NCBI RefSeq assembly: GCF_900141985.1
Contig: NZ_FQZK01000010.1
Location: 1 to 64,000 of the forward strand
Direction of reading: 5' to 3'
Length of the DNA: 64,000 nucleotides
Source of the DNA: Nocardiopsis flavescens
GTDB taxonomy: Bacteria > Actinomycetota > Actinomycetes > Streptosporangiales > Streptosporangiaceae
In this document: piece by piece, positions 1 to 7,753 of the stretch
How the letters are laid out: each line of letters starts with the position of its first letter
Position numbering within the stretch: the stretch's first letter is position 1
Made by a program: the position numbers and the translations under genes
Notes under the pieces: generated by a model
Seen by the model: the letters and a program-made list of their open reading frames with translations, nothing else
What the model was told of the DNA's origin: nothing
Databases searched by the model: none

Positions 1-539
1 CCGCAGGCCTGCTTGACCGCCACGACCTCCTCGAACACCTTCAGGTAGTCACCGGCCAGGAACGCGCCCCGGTCGATGACCATGTCGATCTCGCTGGCGC
101 CGTCGGCCACCGCCCGGGCGGTATCGGCGAGCTTGACCTCCAGCGGTGCGCGCCCGGCCGGGAACGCGGTGGCCACCGACGCCACCCCGATCCCGGTCCC
201 GTCCAGAGCGGCCACGGCGGTGGCGACCATGTCGGGGTAGACGCATACCGCCCCGACCCGGGGCGCGGTCCGGTCGGCGGGGTCGGGCAGGGCGGCCTTG
301 GCGCACAGCGCCCGCACCTTGCCGGGGGTGTCGGCGCCTTCCAGGGTGGTCAGATCGACCATGGAGATGGCCAGATCGATCGCTTGGGCTTTCGCGGTGG
401 TCTTCACGGACCGGGTGGACAGGTCCTGGGCGCGGGCTCGGGCGCCGACCTCGTCCACACCCGGAAGCCCCCGAAGGAACGCCCGGAGCGCGTGGTCGGT
501 CATCGCCTCGGGCGCGGATGCGGTGTGGGACACGGGCAC
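1..539 (-). CDS. deoC: Deoxyribose-phosphate aldolase, 5' part
   Basis: The 3' end lies outside the window. The enzyme cleaves 2-deoxyribose-5-phosphate to glyceraldehyde-3-phosphate and acetaldehyde in deoxynucleoside catabolism. The visible part reads through typical DeoC blocks: SVKTTAKAQAIDLAISMVDL near the N-terminus, VCVYPDMVATAV, VATAFPAG and EIDMVIDRGAFLAGDY near the window edge. The Schiff-base lysine lies further downstream and cannot be seen. A stop codon directly precedes GTG at 539. In-frame GTG (533) and ATG (503) are alternatives, and ATG 503 has a weak GAGG just before it. The N-terminal extension matches the longer actinobacterial DeoC type. A TATGGT box at 641-636 on this strand may be the -10. 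Confidence 0.9.
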   Translation of the reverse strand, partial: MPVSHTASAPEAMTDHALRAFLRGLPGVDEVGARARAQDLSTRSVKTTAKAQAIDLAISMVDLTTLEGADTPGKVRALCAKAALPDPADRTAPRVGAVCVYPDMVATAVAALDGTGIGVASVATAFPAGRAPLEVKLADTARAVADGASEIDMVIDRGAFLAGDYLKVFEEVVAVKQAC

Positions 540-970
540 CTACAGCTCGGTCGAACGACGGAACGGGCTCCTCCGCCGTGGTCGGCGGGGGCGGCCCGGC
601 CGGGATCGGCGATCCCTCCGGGCCGTCAGGTGGTCACCATAACCCCGGGGGGACAGACCGCCGGTACCCCTCGGCAGCGCACCACCCAAGGTTGGAGGAG
701 AGTCCAAGCCGGCCCCGACGGCGGCATGGTGCTTTCCTCCAATTCACCGGTGAATACCCCCGAAAACGACGCTGCGACGCATGTCCTCGGTCACAGGAGG
801 GTCGAGCGCGGTCTAGACCGGACCCGCCCGGAGGGCGTCCGGCCACGGCGGGCGCGGGGGCGCCCGCGGCACCGGTCGGCGCAGGGGCCGGACCCGTCGC
901 AGGGGCCGCCGCGCATCCTCACGGTCACCGGCGGCGCGCACCCGGCACCCGCGGTGCGTACCCTGTCCCC
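540..970. other. Intergenic region between deoC and the 971 gene
   Basis: About 430 bp without a convincing gene. It holds the putative minus-strand -10 TATGGT (636-641) for deoC and, at its right end, the plus-strand -10 TACCCT (959-964) of the next gene. Open frames crossing it lack a ribosome site and family resemblance. Confidence 0.5.
959..964 (+). promoter_or_regulatory. -10 box TACCCT of a leaderless gene
   Basis: TACCCT ends six bases before the ATG at 971, the spacing expected when transcription starts at the start codon. No Shine-Dalgarno sequence is present. Confidence 0.5.
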
Positions 971-1654
971 ATGGCGGAGTTCCGGATCAGCAGCGAAGAC
1001 GGGCAGGTCGACCTGCGCAGGCTGGCGACGGCCCTGGCGGAGTCCCAGGGGTGGGCGCGCGACGACGTGGGCATCTGGGACAACCGGCGCGGCGAGGTCA
1101 TCGTCACCGTCGACGACGCCCTGCTGCGCCGGCCGGAGCCGGACTTTCGCACCCGGCCCCTGCACACCCCGCGCGACGTGCACCGCGCCTGCGAAATGGT
1201 CCACGCCGAGGACCCGACCCTGCGGGGGGTGGACTTCGCGTCGCTGCGCACGGAGGCGGCCCGGCTGTTCTCCGCCGGGTGGACCACCGAGGACGTGCTG
1301 CACGCGCTGGGGCACCGCCCCGACGGGGAGCCGTGGCCGCGCGGCCCCGAGCACCGGGGCGGCGAGTGGCTGATGGCCCGGCTGCGCGCCTGGCGCACCC
1401 CGGACGGGGACATCCGCCCCTCCCTGTCCCAGGAGGGCGCCCAGCTGCGGGTGATCGGCAGGGCGGGGCTGCCGGTGGACATCGGCCTGCCCTCGGACGC
1501 GGCTCCCGGCCTGGGGCCGGTGGCCAGCCCGGCGGTGGCGCGGTCCGCGGCCGACGACGCCCGCAGGCTCATCCGCCAGAACGCCCGCACCACCTCCGAC
1601 ACCCTCGCCCACCGCGACCGGACCTCCTCCACCATCCGCAGGCCGGAGCGGTAG
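971..1654 (+). CDS. Hypothetical protein
   Basis: A 227-residue soluble, charged protein without signal peptide or membrane segment. I do not recognise a family. The N-terminal part (about residues 1-55) looks like a small alpha/beta unit ending in a VIVTVDDALL strand. A middle segment contains AARLFSAGWTTEDVLHALGH, which could be a helix-turn-helix-like helical unit. The C-terminus is rich in Arg, Ala and Thr. The start at 971 is supported by a TACCCT -10 box six bases upstream, so the mRNA is probably leaderless. It is convergent with the DUF418 gene with only 8 bp between stop codons. Coding bias in the third position supports a real gene; the function is unknown. Confidence 0.7.
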   Translation: MAEFRISSEDGQVDLRRLATALAESQGWARDDVGIWDNRRGEVIVTVDDALLRRPEPDFRTRPLHTPRDVHRACEMVHAEDPTLRGVDFASLRTEAARLFSAGWTTEDVLHALGHRPDGEPWPRGPEHRGGEWLMARLRAWRTPDGDIRPSLSQEGAQLRVIGRAGLPVDIGLPSDAAPGLGPVASPAVARSAADDARRLIRQNARTTSDTLAHRDRTSSTIRRPER

Positions 1655-1676
1655 CGGCCGGGCTACCCCCGGCCGC
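1654..1676. terminator. Short convergent hairpin
   Basis: A 9-bp GC stem (GCGGCCGGG with CCCGGCCGC) with a 5-nt loop spans the two convergent stop codons. No T-run follows, so termination is only suggested. Confidence 0.4.
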
Positions 1677-2916
1677 GCAGGGAGTCGACCAGTCCGACGG
1701 TCCCGTCCGCGGCCTGCCCCAGGAGGAACTCCGCGGGCCCCCGGTCGAAGACCAGGCGCCAGAAGGTGGCGAAGAGCAGCGCCCCCAGGATGAACCGCTC
1801 GGTCAGCCAGGGCGTGTGGAACTCGTACCCGGCGGCCGTGACGAGCATCGAGATCACCACGAGGTGCCCGGTGTAGACGGTCAGCGGCATGCGCCCCACC
1901 GAGGTCAGCGGGTACATGACCGTGCGCGCCCGGTCGCACAGCCACATGCACAGGACCAGCACCACCAGGCCCTGGCCCACCGCCTCCAGGATCTCGAAGG
2001 TGGTCCCGGTGTGCGGGGTGTTGACGGCCAGCCACCACCACGAGTCGGTCGGGACCTGGCCGGAGATCGACTCGGCCTCCTGCTCGACCTGGTAGCGCAG
2101 GTCCTCCAGCAGGAGGGGGTCGGTGACCGCCGACAGCGGCTGCCCGACCAGGGTGGGGGCGCGCAGCTCCATCAGCCGCTCCATGCCGCCCAGCGGCCCC
2201 AGGGCCAGCCACGATCCCAGGTAGCCGCACGCGGCGGCCACGGCGCCGCCCAGGAGCAGGCGCAGGCGCACGGTGTGCGCGGTGAGGTCCAGGCGGCCCA
2301 CCGCCATCCCGGCGGTCACGAAGACCATGAAGGTGATCGCCGGGTAGTAGCCGGTGAGGAAGAACTCGGTGAACGAGGTGACCGCGCCGGTGCGCGGCTC
2401 GGCCGGGAACAGGGTGTCGCGCAGCAGGAACGACAGCGGCGGGCCCAGCACGGCCAGCGTGCCCGAGACCGTCCACAGCATCCACGGGCGCAGGCGGACC
2501 ACGGGCAGCGCGAGCAGGAAGAACCCGCCGTAGTAGGTGAGGATGATCGCGACCGGCACGGCCATCAGGTCCAGCAGCAGGCCGAGCAGGGCGATGAGCA
2601 GCGCCCGGGTGGCGATCCGCACCACGGCCCGCAGCAGCGGCTCCCCGGAGGCCGGCCGGGTGCGGCCGGTCATCATCGCCAGCGAGACCCCCGCCAGGAA
2701 GGCGAAGAGCGCCGACGAGTTGCCCCGGACGATGCCGTGCAGGTCCCAGGCGTAGTTCTCCGGGGAGAGCACGCCCATGGAGTCCACCCCCAGGTGGACG
2801 ATGAACATGCCGAACACCGCCAGGGCGCGCGCGGCGTCGATGCCGTCGATCCGGGTCCGGGCGGGAGCCGGACCGGGAGCCGGTGCGGCGATGTCGTCTG
2901 GTCGCTTCTGTGCCAC
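1663..2916 (-). CDS. DUF418-type membrane acyltransferase-like protein
   Basis: A 417-residue polytopic membrane protein with roughly ten hydrophobic segments. The N-terminal RIDGIDAARALAVFGMFIVH block is the hallmark of the heparan-alpha-glucosaminide N-acetyltransferase-like/DUF1624 fold, and the C-terminal part (YTGHLVVISML through LLGALLFATFWRLVFDRGPAE) is the DUF418 domain. Such proteins are thought to transfer acyl groups to cell-surface substrates; the substrate is unknown. I chose GTG 2916 because a promoter with TTGTGG, a 17-bp spacer and TAGCCT sits exactly seven bases upstream. A longer reading starting at 3006 would run through this promoter. Confidence 0.85.
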   Translation of the reverse strand: MAQKRPDDIAAPAPGPAPARTRIDGIDAARALAVFGMFIVHLGVDSMGVLSPENYAWDLHGIVRGNSSALFAFLAGVSLAMMTGRTRPASGEPLLRAVVRIATRALLIALLGLLLDLMAVPVAIILTYYGGFFLLALPVVRLRPWMLWTVSGTLAVLGPPLSFLLRDTLFPAEPRTGAVTSFTEFFLTGYYPAITFMVFVTAGMAVGRLDLTAHTVRLRLLLGGAVAAACGYLGSWLALGPLGGMERLMELRAPTLVGQPLSAVTDPLLLEDLRYQVEQEAESISGQVPTDSWWWLAVNTPHTGTTFEILEAVGQGLVVLVLCMWLCDRARTVMYPLTSVGRMPLTVYTGHLVVISMLVTAAGYEFHTPWLTERFILGALLFATFWRLVFDRGPAEFLLGQAADGTVGLVDSLRGRG

Positions 2917-2923
2917 GCGGGTC

Positions 2924-2952
2924 AGGCTATGCCCGTCGGGGGTGTGCCACAA
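2924..2952 (-). promoter_or_regulatory. Promoter of the DUF418 gene (leaderless)
   Basis: On the minus strand, TTGTGG (2952-2947) and TAGCCT (2929-2924) are 17 bp apart, and TAGCCT ends seven bases before GTG 2916. There is no ribosome site, which fits a leaderless mRNA. Confidence 0.6.
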
Positions 2953-3075
2953 TCCGGACCGTTCGCCCCGGTGTGGCCGGGTGCGGCCACCGGCACCGGC
3001 GGCCACCGGGCGCCGCCGCGCCGGGGCCCGGGCGCAGCGGCCCCGGCCCCGGCCCCGGCGCGGCCGGTCGCGGGC

Positions 3076-5058
3076 TCAGTCCGCCAGGGTGCTGAAGCGG
3101 TCCAGCGCCCCGGGGTTGGCCAGGGAGTCGCGGCTGGCGACCTTGTCCGGGTCCTGGCCCATGAGGATGCGCTTGACCGGGACCTCCAGGATCTTGCCGG
3201 AGAGGGTGCGCGGCACCTCCGGGACGACCCGCACCCGGTCGGGGACGTGGCGGGGGGAGCAGTCGGTGCGCACCCGCCGGGCGATCTCCCGGACCAGGCC
3301 CTCGTCCAGTTCGGCGCCCTCGCGCAGGACGACGAAGAGCTCGATGCGGGAGGAGCCGTCGCCGCGGGGCACGTCCACGACCAGGGCGTCGGTGACCTCC
3401 TCCAGGGCCAGGACGGCCCGGTAGATCTCGCTGGTGCCCATGCGGACGCCGCCGCGGTTGATGGTCGAGTCGGAGCGGCCGTAGATGATCGCGGTGCCGC
3501 GGTCGGTGATCTCGATCCAGTCGCCGTGCCGCCAGACGCCCGGGTACATGGAGAAGTAGCTGTCGCGCAGGCGTTCGCCGTCCTCGTCCCCCCAGAAGAA
3601 GACGGGCATGGACGGGGCCGGGCGGGTGACGACGAGTTCGCCGACCTCGCCGGTCAGCTCCCTGCCCTCGGGGTCCCAGGCGGCGACGGCCATGCCCAGG
3701 GCCCGGGACTGGATCTCGCCCTCGTACACCGGCAGGGTGGGGGTCCCGCCGACCAGGCAGCTGCACACGTCGGTGCCGCCGCTGGTGGAGAACAGCCACA
3801 GGTCGTCGCCGAACTCCTCGTAGACCCAGGAGAACGCCTCGGGGCTGAGCGGGGAGCCGGTGGAGCCGATGGCCTTGAGGCGGGAGAGGTCGCGTCCGCG
3901 TCGGGGGTGCACGCCGTCCTTCATGCAGGAGGCGAGGAACCCGGCGCTGGTGCCGAACACGGTCACCCCGGCCTCGTCGGCCAGGTCCCACAGGGCGCCC
4001 AGGTCCGGGGCCGCGGGCGAGCCGTCGTACAGGACGATGGAGGCCGGGGTCAGCAGCACGCTGACCAGGAAGTTCCACATCATCCAGCCGGTGGTGGTGA
4101 ACCACATGACCCGGTCCCCCTCCTGCGCGTCCAGGTGCAGGTGGAGGTTCTTGAGCTGCTCCAGGAGGATGCCGCCGTGGCCCTGGACGATGGCCTTGGG
4201 CAGGCCGGTGGTGCCCGAGGAGTAGAGCACCCACAGGGGGTGGTCGAAGGCGACGGGGGTGAACTCCAGCACGGCGCCCGCGCCGGAGGCCTCCAGCGCG
4301 GACCAGGCCAGGGTGCCCCCGGCGGGCTCGGCGCCCGGCCGGAGGTGGTCGAGCAGGACCGTGTGCTCGACGGTGGGCAGGGCGGCGCGCAGCTCCTCGA
4401 CGACGGGGCGGCGGTCGAAGTCCTTGCCGCCGTACCGGTAGCCGTCGACGGCCAGCAGCACCTTGGGCTCGATCTGGGCGAAGCGGTCGATGACGCTGCG
4501 CACGCCGAAGTCCGGCGAACAGGAGGACCAGACGGCGCCGAGGGAGGCGACGGCGTAGAACGCGGCGACGGTCTCGGGCAGGTTGGGCAGGTAGGCCGCG
4601 ACCCGGTCGCCTGGCCCCACCCCCATCCCGCGCAGCCCGGCGGCGATGGCGGCGGTGCGGTCGCGCAGTTCGCCCCAGGTCCACTCGGCCAGCGGGCGCA
4701 GCTCCGTGGCGTGGCGGATCGCGACCCGGTCGGGGTCGCGGCCCTCGAACACGTGCCGGGCGTAGTTGAGGGTGGCGCCGGGGAACCAGAGGGCGCCGGG
4801 CATGGTGTCCCGGGCGAGGACGCCTTCGGCGGGGGTGTCGAACCGGACGCCGTAGTACTCGCGGACCGCGTCCCAGAAACCGTCGACGTCGGTGACCGAC
4901 CAGCGCCACAGGGCGTCGTAGTCGAAGTCCCCGTCGGTACCGAAGGCCTCGACGCCCCTGTGCTCTGCCACCCACCGGGCGAACGCGACGATGTTGGAGG
5001 ACGCCACCGTCTCCTCGTCGGGTCGCCAGAGCACACGGGGCACGCTGCTCTCCGTCAT
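3076..5058 (-). CDS. Acetoacetyl-CoA synthetase (acetoacetate-CoA ligase)
   Basis: A 660-residue ANL-superfamily enzyme that activates acetoacetate to acetoacetyl-CoA with ATP, feeding ketone bodies into lipid or isoprenoid metabolism. An N-terminal ACAS_N region (about 35-95) contains DFDYDALWRWSV and FWDAVREYYGV, and the acetoacetate-type sequence FPGATLNYARHVFEG follows. The adenylate P-loop reads YSSGTTGLPKAIVQGHGG. The C-terminal SGKILEVPVKR carries the catalytic lysine. Length equals the AacS family. ATG 5058 is preferred over ATG 5073 because GGAAGG lies seven bases upstream of it. The gene appears to be monocistronic. Confidence 0.95.
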   Translation of the reverse strand: MTESSVPRVLWRPDEETVASSNIVAFARWVAEHRGVEAFGTDGDFDYDALWRWSVTDVDGFWDAVREYYGVRFDTPAEGVLARDTMPGALWFPGATLNYARHVFEGRDPDRVAIRHATELRPLAEWTWGELRDRTAAIAAGLRGMGVGPGDRVAAYLPNLPETVAAFYAVASLGAVWSSCSPDFGVRSVIDRFAQIEPKVLLAVDGYRYGGKDFDRRPVVEELRAALPTVEHTVLLDHLRPGAEPAGGTLAWSALEASGAGAVLEFTPVAFDHPLWVLYSSGTTGLPKAIVQGHGGILLEQLKNLHLHLDAQEGDRVMWFTTTGWMMWNFLVSVLLTPASIVLYDGSPAAPDLGALWDLADEAGVTVFGTSAGFLASCMKDGVHPRRGRDLSRLKAIGSTGSPLSPEAFSWVYEEFGDDLWLFSTSGGTDVCSCLVGGTPTLPVYEGEIQSRALGMAVAAWDPEGRELTGEVGELVVTRPAPSMPVFFWGDEDGERLRDSYFSMYPGVWRHGDWIEITDRGTAIIYGRSDSTINRGGVRMGTSEIYRAVLALEEVTDALVVDVPRGDGSSRIELFVVLREGAELDEGLVREIARRVRTDCSPRHVPDRVRVVPEVPRTLSGKILEVPVKRILMGQDPDKVASRDSLANPGALDRFSTLAD

Positions 5059-5273
5059 TGGCCCGCCTTCCATTCGCGTCGCTGTGTGTTGCCGTGAGGT
5101 CCATCTAACAGCACGCCATGACGGGGGCCACCCCCCGGGCTCCCCCGGAAGGGGGCCGGGTGGCGCCGGGAAGTGCGCAGGTCACACCGTGTGCGCGCGG
5201 CCTGTGGCGGACCCACTGCCGGGCGCTCTCCAGCAGTGGGGAACCACCATTGACAGCCGCCGCGGCGGCCGTG

Positions 5274-5313
5274 TCCGCCCGCGGGCGGGACCGCTCACAG
5301 GTCCGCCCGCGGC
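5274..5313. terminator. GC hairpin downstream of the HAD gene
   Basis: Complementary arms around CCGCGGGCGGGACC and GGTCCGCCCGCGG, with one bulge and a 7-nt loop, lie just past the HAD stop codon. It has no T-run and could serve as a Rho-independent or pausing hairpin. Confidence 0.4.
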
Positions 5314-5330
5314 CGGGCGCGGGCCCCGGC

Positions 5331-6005
5331 TCACAGGCCGCGCAGGGCGCGGACCGCCGCGACGGGCGACTCGACCACCGGGCAGCCGGTGGCGGCCAGC
5401 CGCTCGGGCGCCATCAGGCCGGTGGTCACCAGGATCGAGTGCGCCCCGGCGGCCCGGGCGGCGCGGGCGTCGTCGTCGATGTCGCCGATGAGCACGACCG
5501 TGGCGGGGTCGACGTCCTGGGCCGCCAGGTGGTGCACCAGGTGCTCGGCCTTGGAGTCCGCCACGGTGTCGTACCTGCGGCCGTCGACCCGGGTGAAGTG
5601 GGAGGCCAGGCCGCGCTCGGTGATGAGCGGGAACACGTGGTCGTGCGAGGCCATCGACAGCAGCGACTGGCTGCGGCCGGTGCCGGCCCAGTCGAGCAGG
5701 ACATCGGGGACGCCCTGCGCCAGCTCACAGGAGGGCAGGTGGCGCAGGTAGTCCTCGTCGTAGAGCTTCTCCAGGCGCTCCCACTCCCCCTCCAGGAGGC
5801 TGCGGCCCAGCAGCTCCTCGTAGAGGGGGACGAGCGGGCGCCGGAAGACGGTCCGCCAGTGGTCGATCTCGACCGGGTCGCGGCCGTACGCCGCGCAGAC
5901 GGCGTTGACCGCGGCGAGGTTGGCGTGGTTGTCGTCCAGGAGGGTGCCGTTCCAGTCCCAGACGATGTGGGTGATGTCGTTCGGAGGAAAAGTCAGTTCG
6001 GTCAT
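5331..6005 (-). CDS. HAD-family hydrolase (phosphoglycolate phosphatase-like)
   Basis: A 224-residue cytosolic haloacid-dehalogenase phosphatase. Motif I is VWDWNGTLLDD (Asp17 the likely nucleophile). The second acidic residue of the usual DxD is Asn19 here, as in the DWNGT subfamily. Motif II is SMASHDH (about 121), and motif IV is LIGDIDDDARAA, which binds Mg2+. A helical cap lies between motifs I and II. The substrate is not evident. ATG 6005 is supported by a TAAAGT -10 box seven bases upstream on the minus strand; the ATG nine bases further upstream would lie too close to that box. Confidence 0.85.
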   Translation of the reverse strand: MTELTFPPNDITHIVWDWNGTLLDDNHANLAAVNAVCAAYGRDPVEIDHWRTVFRRPLVPLYEELLGRSLLEGEWERLEKLYDEDYLRHLPSCELAQGVPDVLLDWAGTGRSQSLLSMASHDHVFPLITERGLASHFTRVDGRRYDTVADSKAEHLVHHLAAQDVDPATVVLIGDIDDDARAARAAGAHSILVTTGLMAPERLAATGCPVVESPVAAVRALRGL

Positions 6006-6012
6006 CACCCGC

Positions 6013-6018
6013 ACTTTA
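6013..6018 (-). promoter_or_regulatory. -10 box TAAAGT (leaderless HAD gene)
   Basis: TAAAGT on the minus strand ends seven bases before ATG 6005. No purine-rich ribosome site is present. Confidence 0.5.
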
Positions 6019-6057
6019 CGCGGCCCCGGCCGCCCGGCGCGGGCCGCGTCGGGCGTC

Positions 6058-6696
6058 TCAGGCCGGAGCCGCCGGGCCGGTGGCCTGCCCTTCCGCGCCG
6101 CGCTCGGCGCGCAGTCGGCGGCTGCGCCGTACCAGCAGCGCCCCCGCGGCGGCCAGCGCCGGGACCACCAGCAGGATCAGGACCGGCAGCAGGATGGCGG
6201 CGATCGAGGTGAGGAAGCTGACGACGTCCTCCAGGAAGGAGACGAACGGGGCCGCGCAGCCCGCGGTGACCGAGTTCGCGGCCAGCCTGCCGAGGAACTT
6301 GAGCACGTGGAACACCAGGGCGATGACCACGCCCGCGACGACCGGCCCCCAGGAGACGTCCCCCTGGGCGGTCGCTCCGGAGGCGGCGCCGGTGATCTCG
6401 GAGAGTTCCACCGCGGACGCCCCCGCGCCGAAGACGATGCCGCCGGAGGTGGGGCGCACGACGGTCTGGATCACGTCGTTGACGCTGTCGACCGCCGGGA
6501 ACTTGTCGGCGAGGAACTCGACCACCAGCAGCACGGCGAGGAGGACGAGGGTGACCGGGTGCTCCAGCCAGGTCCAGGCGTCGCCCAGGACCAGCAGGTC
6601 GGTGAAGCGGGCGATGAGGCCCACCAGCAACAGGGGGATGTACGCGTTCAGTCCCGCCGCGGTCGACAGGCCGATGCCGGTGAGTGCAGTGAGCAA
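6058..6696 (-). CDS. DUF4126 family membrane protein
   Basis: A 212-residue integral membrane protein with a TTG start preceded by GGAAGGG at good distance. It has the DUF4126 pattern: LTGIGLSTAAGLNAYIPLLLVGLIARF in the first segment, FLADKFPAVDSVNDVIQTVVRPTSGGIVFGA in the middle, and a long hydrophobic C-terminal segment followed by a basic tail. About five membrane segments are visible. The molecular role is unknown. It lies between the HAD gene and a DUF2630 gene on the same strand, with 52 bp to the HAD start, but the HAD gene has its own promoter. Confidence 0.85.
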   Translation of the reverse strand: MLTALTGIGLSTAAGLNAYIPLLLVGLIARFTDLLVLGDAWTWLEHPVTLVLLAVLLVVEFLADKFPAVDSVNDVIQTVVRPTSGGIVFGAGASAVELSEITGAASGATAQGDVSWGPVVAGVVIALVFHVLKFLGRLAANSVTAGCAAPFVSFLEDVVSFLTSIAAILLPVLILLVVPALAAAGALLVRRSRRLRAERGAEGQATGPAAPA

Positions 6697-6819
6697 GAGG
6701 GGCCCTTCCGGATCCGGGGCGCGGGCCCCGGTCCGGCGGGCGCAGGCCGACGGGCCGGCCCGCGCCGGTTCACCCTGGATGATGCCGGACGGGGCCCTGT
6801 GGTTGCGGTCGGTGCCGGA

Positions 6820-7065
6820 TCACTGGCGGTAGTTCTCCACCTCGGACACCGGGCGGGCCCGTGCGTCCTCGGGGTCCTGGCCGTGCTCCTCGCGGGCCCG
6901 CCGCTGGCGGAGCAGGTCCCAGCACTGGTCGAGCGCCTGCTCGACCTCCTTCATACGGCCCCGCTCCTCGGCGGACAGGCCGCCGGGGGTGTCCCGCAGG
7001 GCGTGCTCTTCGTCCATCAGGCCCCTGATGGTGGACAGGATGTCGTTGTCGGCGCTCGGCTCCAT
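6820..7065 (-). CDS. DUF2630 family protein
   Basis: An 81-residue helical protein. The pattern LMDEEHALRD, then LDQCWDLLRQRRAREE and the C-terminal VSEVENYRQ is diagnostic of the actinobacterial DUF2630 family. It is soluble, charged and likely forms an antiparallel helical pair. Function is unknown. It sits upstream of the DUF4126 gene on the same strand with a 123-bp gap. Confidence 0.88.
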   Translation of the reverse strand: MEPSADNDILSTIRGLMDEEHALRDTPGGLSAEERGRMKEVEQALDQCWDLLRQRRAREEHGQDPEDARARPVSEVENYRQ

Positions 7066-7340
7066 GGGGCCATGGTGCTGCGGGCCCGGGGCGAGGGCAA
7101 GCCTCCCGCCCCGGGCTTGCCCAGATCAGCCCTGACGTTTACGGGCGGCGGCCGGGACGGCGGGGAACGCCGGGACCGCCGGCGCGCCACCTTCCGTGAT
7201 CGGCGGCGCCCGCGGGGAACACTCCGGGTGACGGGCGCCCGGGGGCGGCGCGGGGCGCGGCACACCCTACGCCCCTGTTCGTCTGGGAAACTCCTCCTAA
7301 GGGCCCCGGCGGAGGAATGCTCCGCCACGCCGGGCGGTTC

Positions 7341-7359
7341 AATACCTGGAGGGGGTATT
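7341..7359. promoter_or_regulatory. CsoR operator overlapping the ribosome site
   Basis: AATACC and GGTATT arms flank a 7-nt G-rich core (TGGAGGG). This is the classic copper-responsive CsoR operator layout of a dyad with a G-tract. The G-tract is also the only Shine-Dalgarno for ATG 7364, so the bound repressor would cover the translation start region. Confidence 0.7.
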
Positions 7360-7363
7360 GTTC

Positions 7364-7690
7364 ATGGCATCTGATCAGGAACGACACGGAAGCGGGACCA
7401 TGGCTGCGACCCACGGTTACAGCAATGACAAGCAGAGCCACATCAACCGACTCCGCCGCATCGAGGGGCAGATCCGCGGCCTTCAGCGCATGGTCGAGGA
7501 CGACCAGTACTGCATCGACATCCTCACGCAGACCTCCGCCGTCAACAGCGCCCTGCGCTCCTTCGCCCTGGCGATGCTGGACGAGCACCTCAAGCACTGC
7601 GTCGCCCACGCGGTCGCCAACGGCGGCGAGGAGGCCGACGCCAAGGTCAAGGAGGCGTCGGAGGCCATCGCCCGGCTGGTCCGCTCCTGA
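7364..7690 (+). CDS. csoR: CsoR-family copper-sensing repressor
   Basis: An all-helical DNA-binding repressor that senses Cu(I). The family core RLRRIEGQIRGLQRMVEDDQYCIDILTQ is intact. Numbered from the internal Met at 7400, the Cu(I) ligands are Cys38, His63 and Cys67, with the exact spacing (+25, +4) of copper-type CsoR. ATG 7364 has GGAGGGGG at eight bases; ATG 7400, with GGAAGCGGG upstream, would give the family's more usual N-terminus (MAATHGY) and is a real alternative. The operator at 7341-7359 predicts autoregulation. No copper ATPase or chaperone gene follows; the next gene is convergent. Confidence 0.9.
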   Translation: MASDQERHGSGTMAATHGYSNDKQSHINRLRRIEGQIRGLQRMVEDDQYCIDILTQTSAVNSALRSFALAMLDEHLKHCVAHAVANGGEEADAKVKEASEAIARLVRS

Positions 7691-7711
7691 TCCCCCCGCC
7701 CCGCGTCGTTC

Positions 7712-7744
7712 CGGGGGCGGCGGCCGCGACGGCCGCCGCCCCCG
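7712..7744. terminator. Bidirectional terminator between csoR and ndh
   Basis: A perfect 15-bp stem (CGGGGGCGGCGGCCG and its complement) with a 3-nt loop lies between two convergent genes. Confidence 0.65.
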
Positions 7745-7753
7745 TCCGCGGTC

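Noticed and set aside
1051-5097. Very long open frame (about 1350 codons) on the plus strand
   Set aside because: It runs opposite to the DUF418 and acetoacetyl-CoA synthetase genes, has skewed low-complexity Val/Gly/Gln composition and no family signature; a GC-bias shadow.
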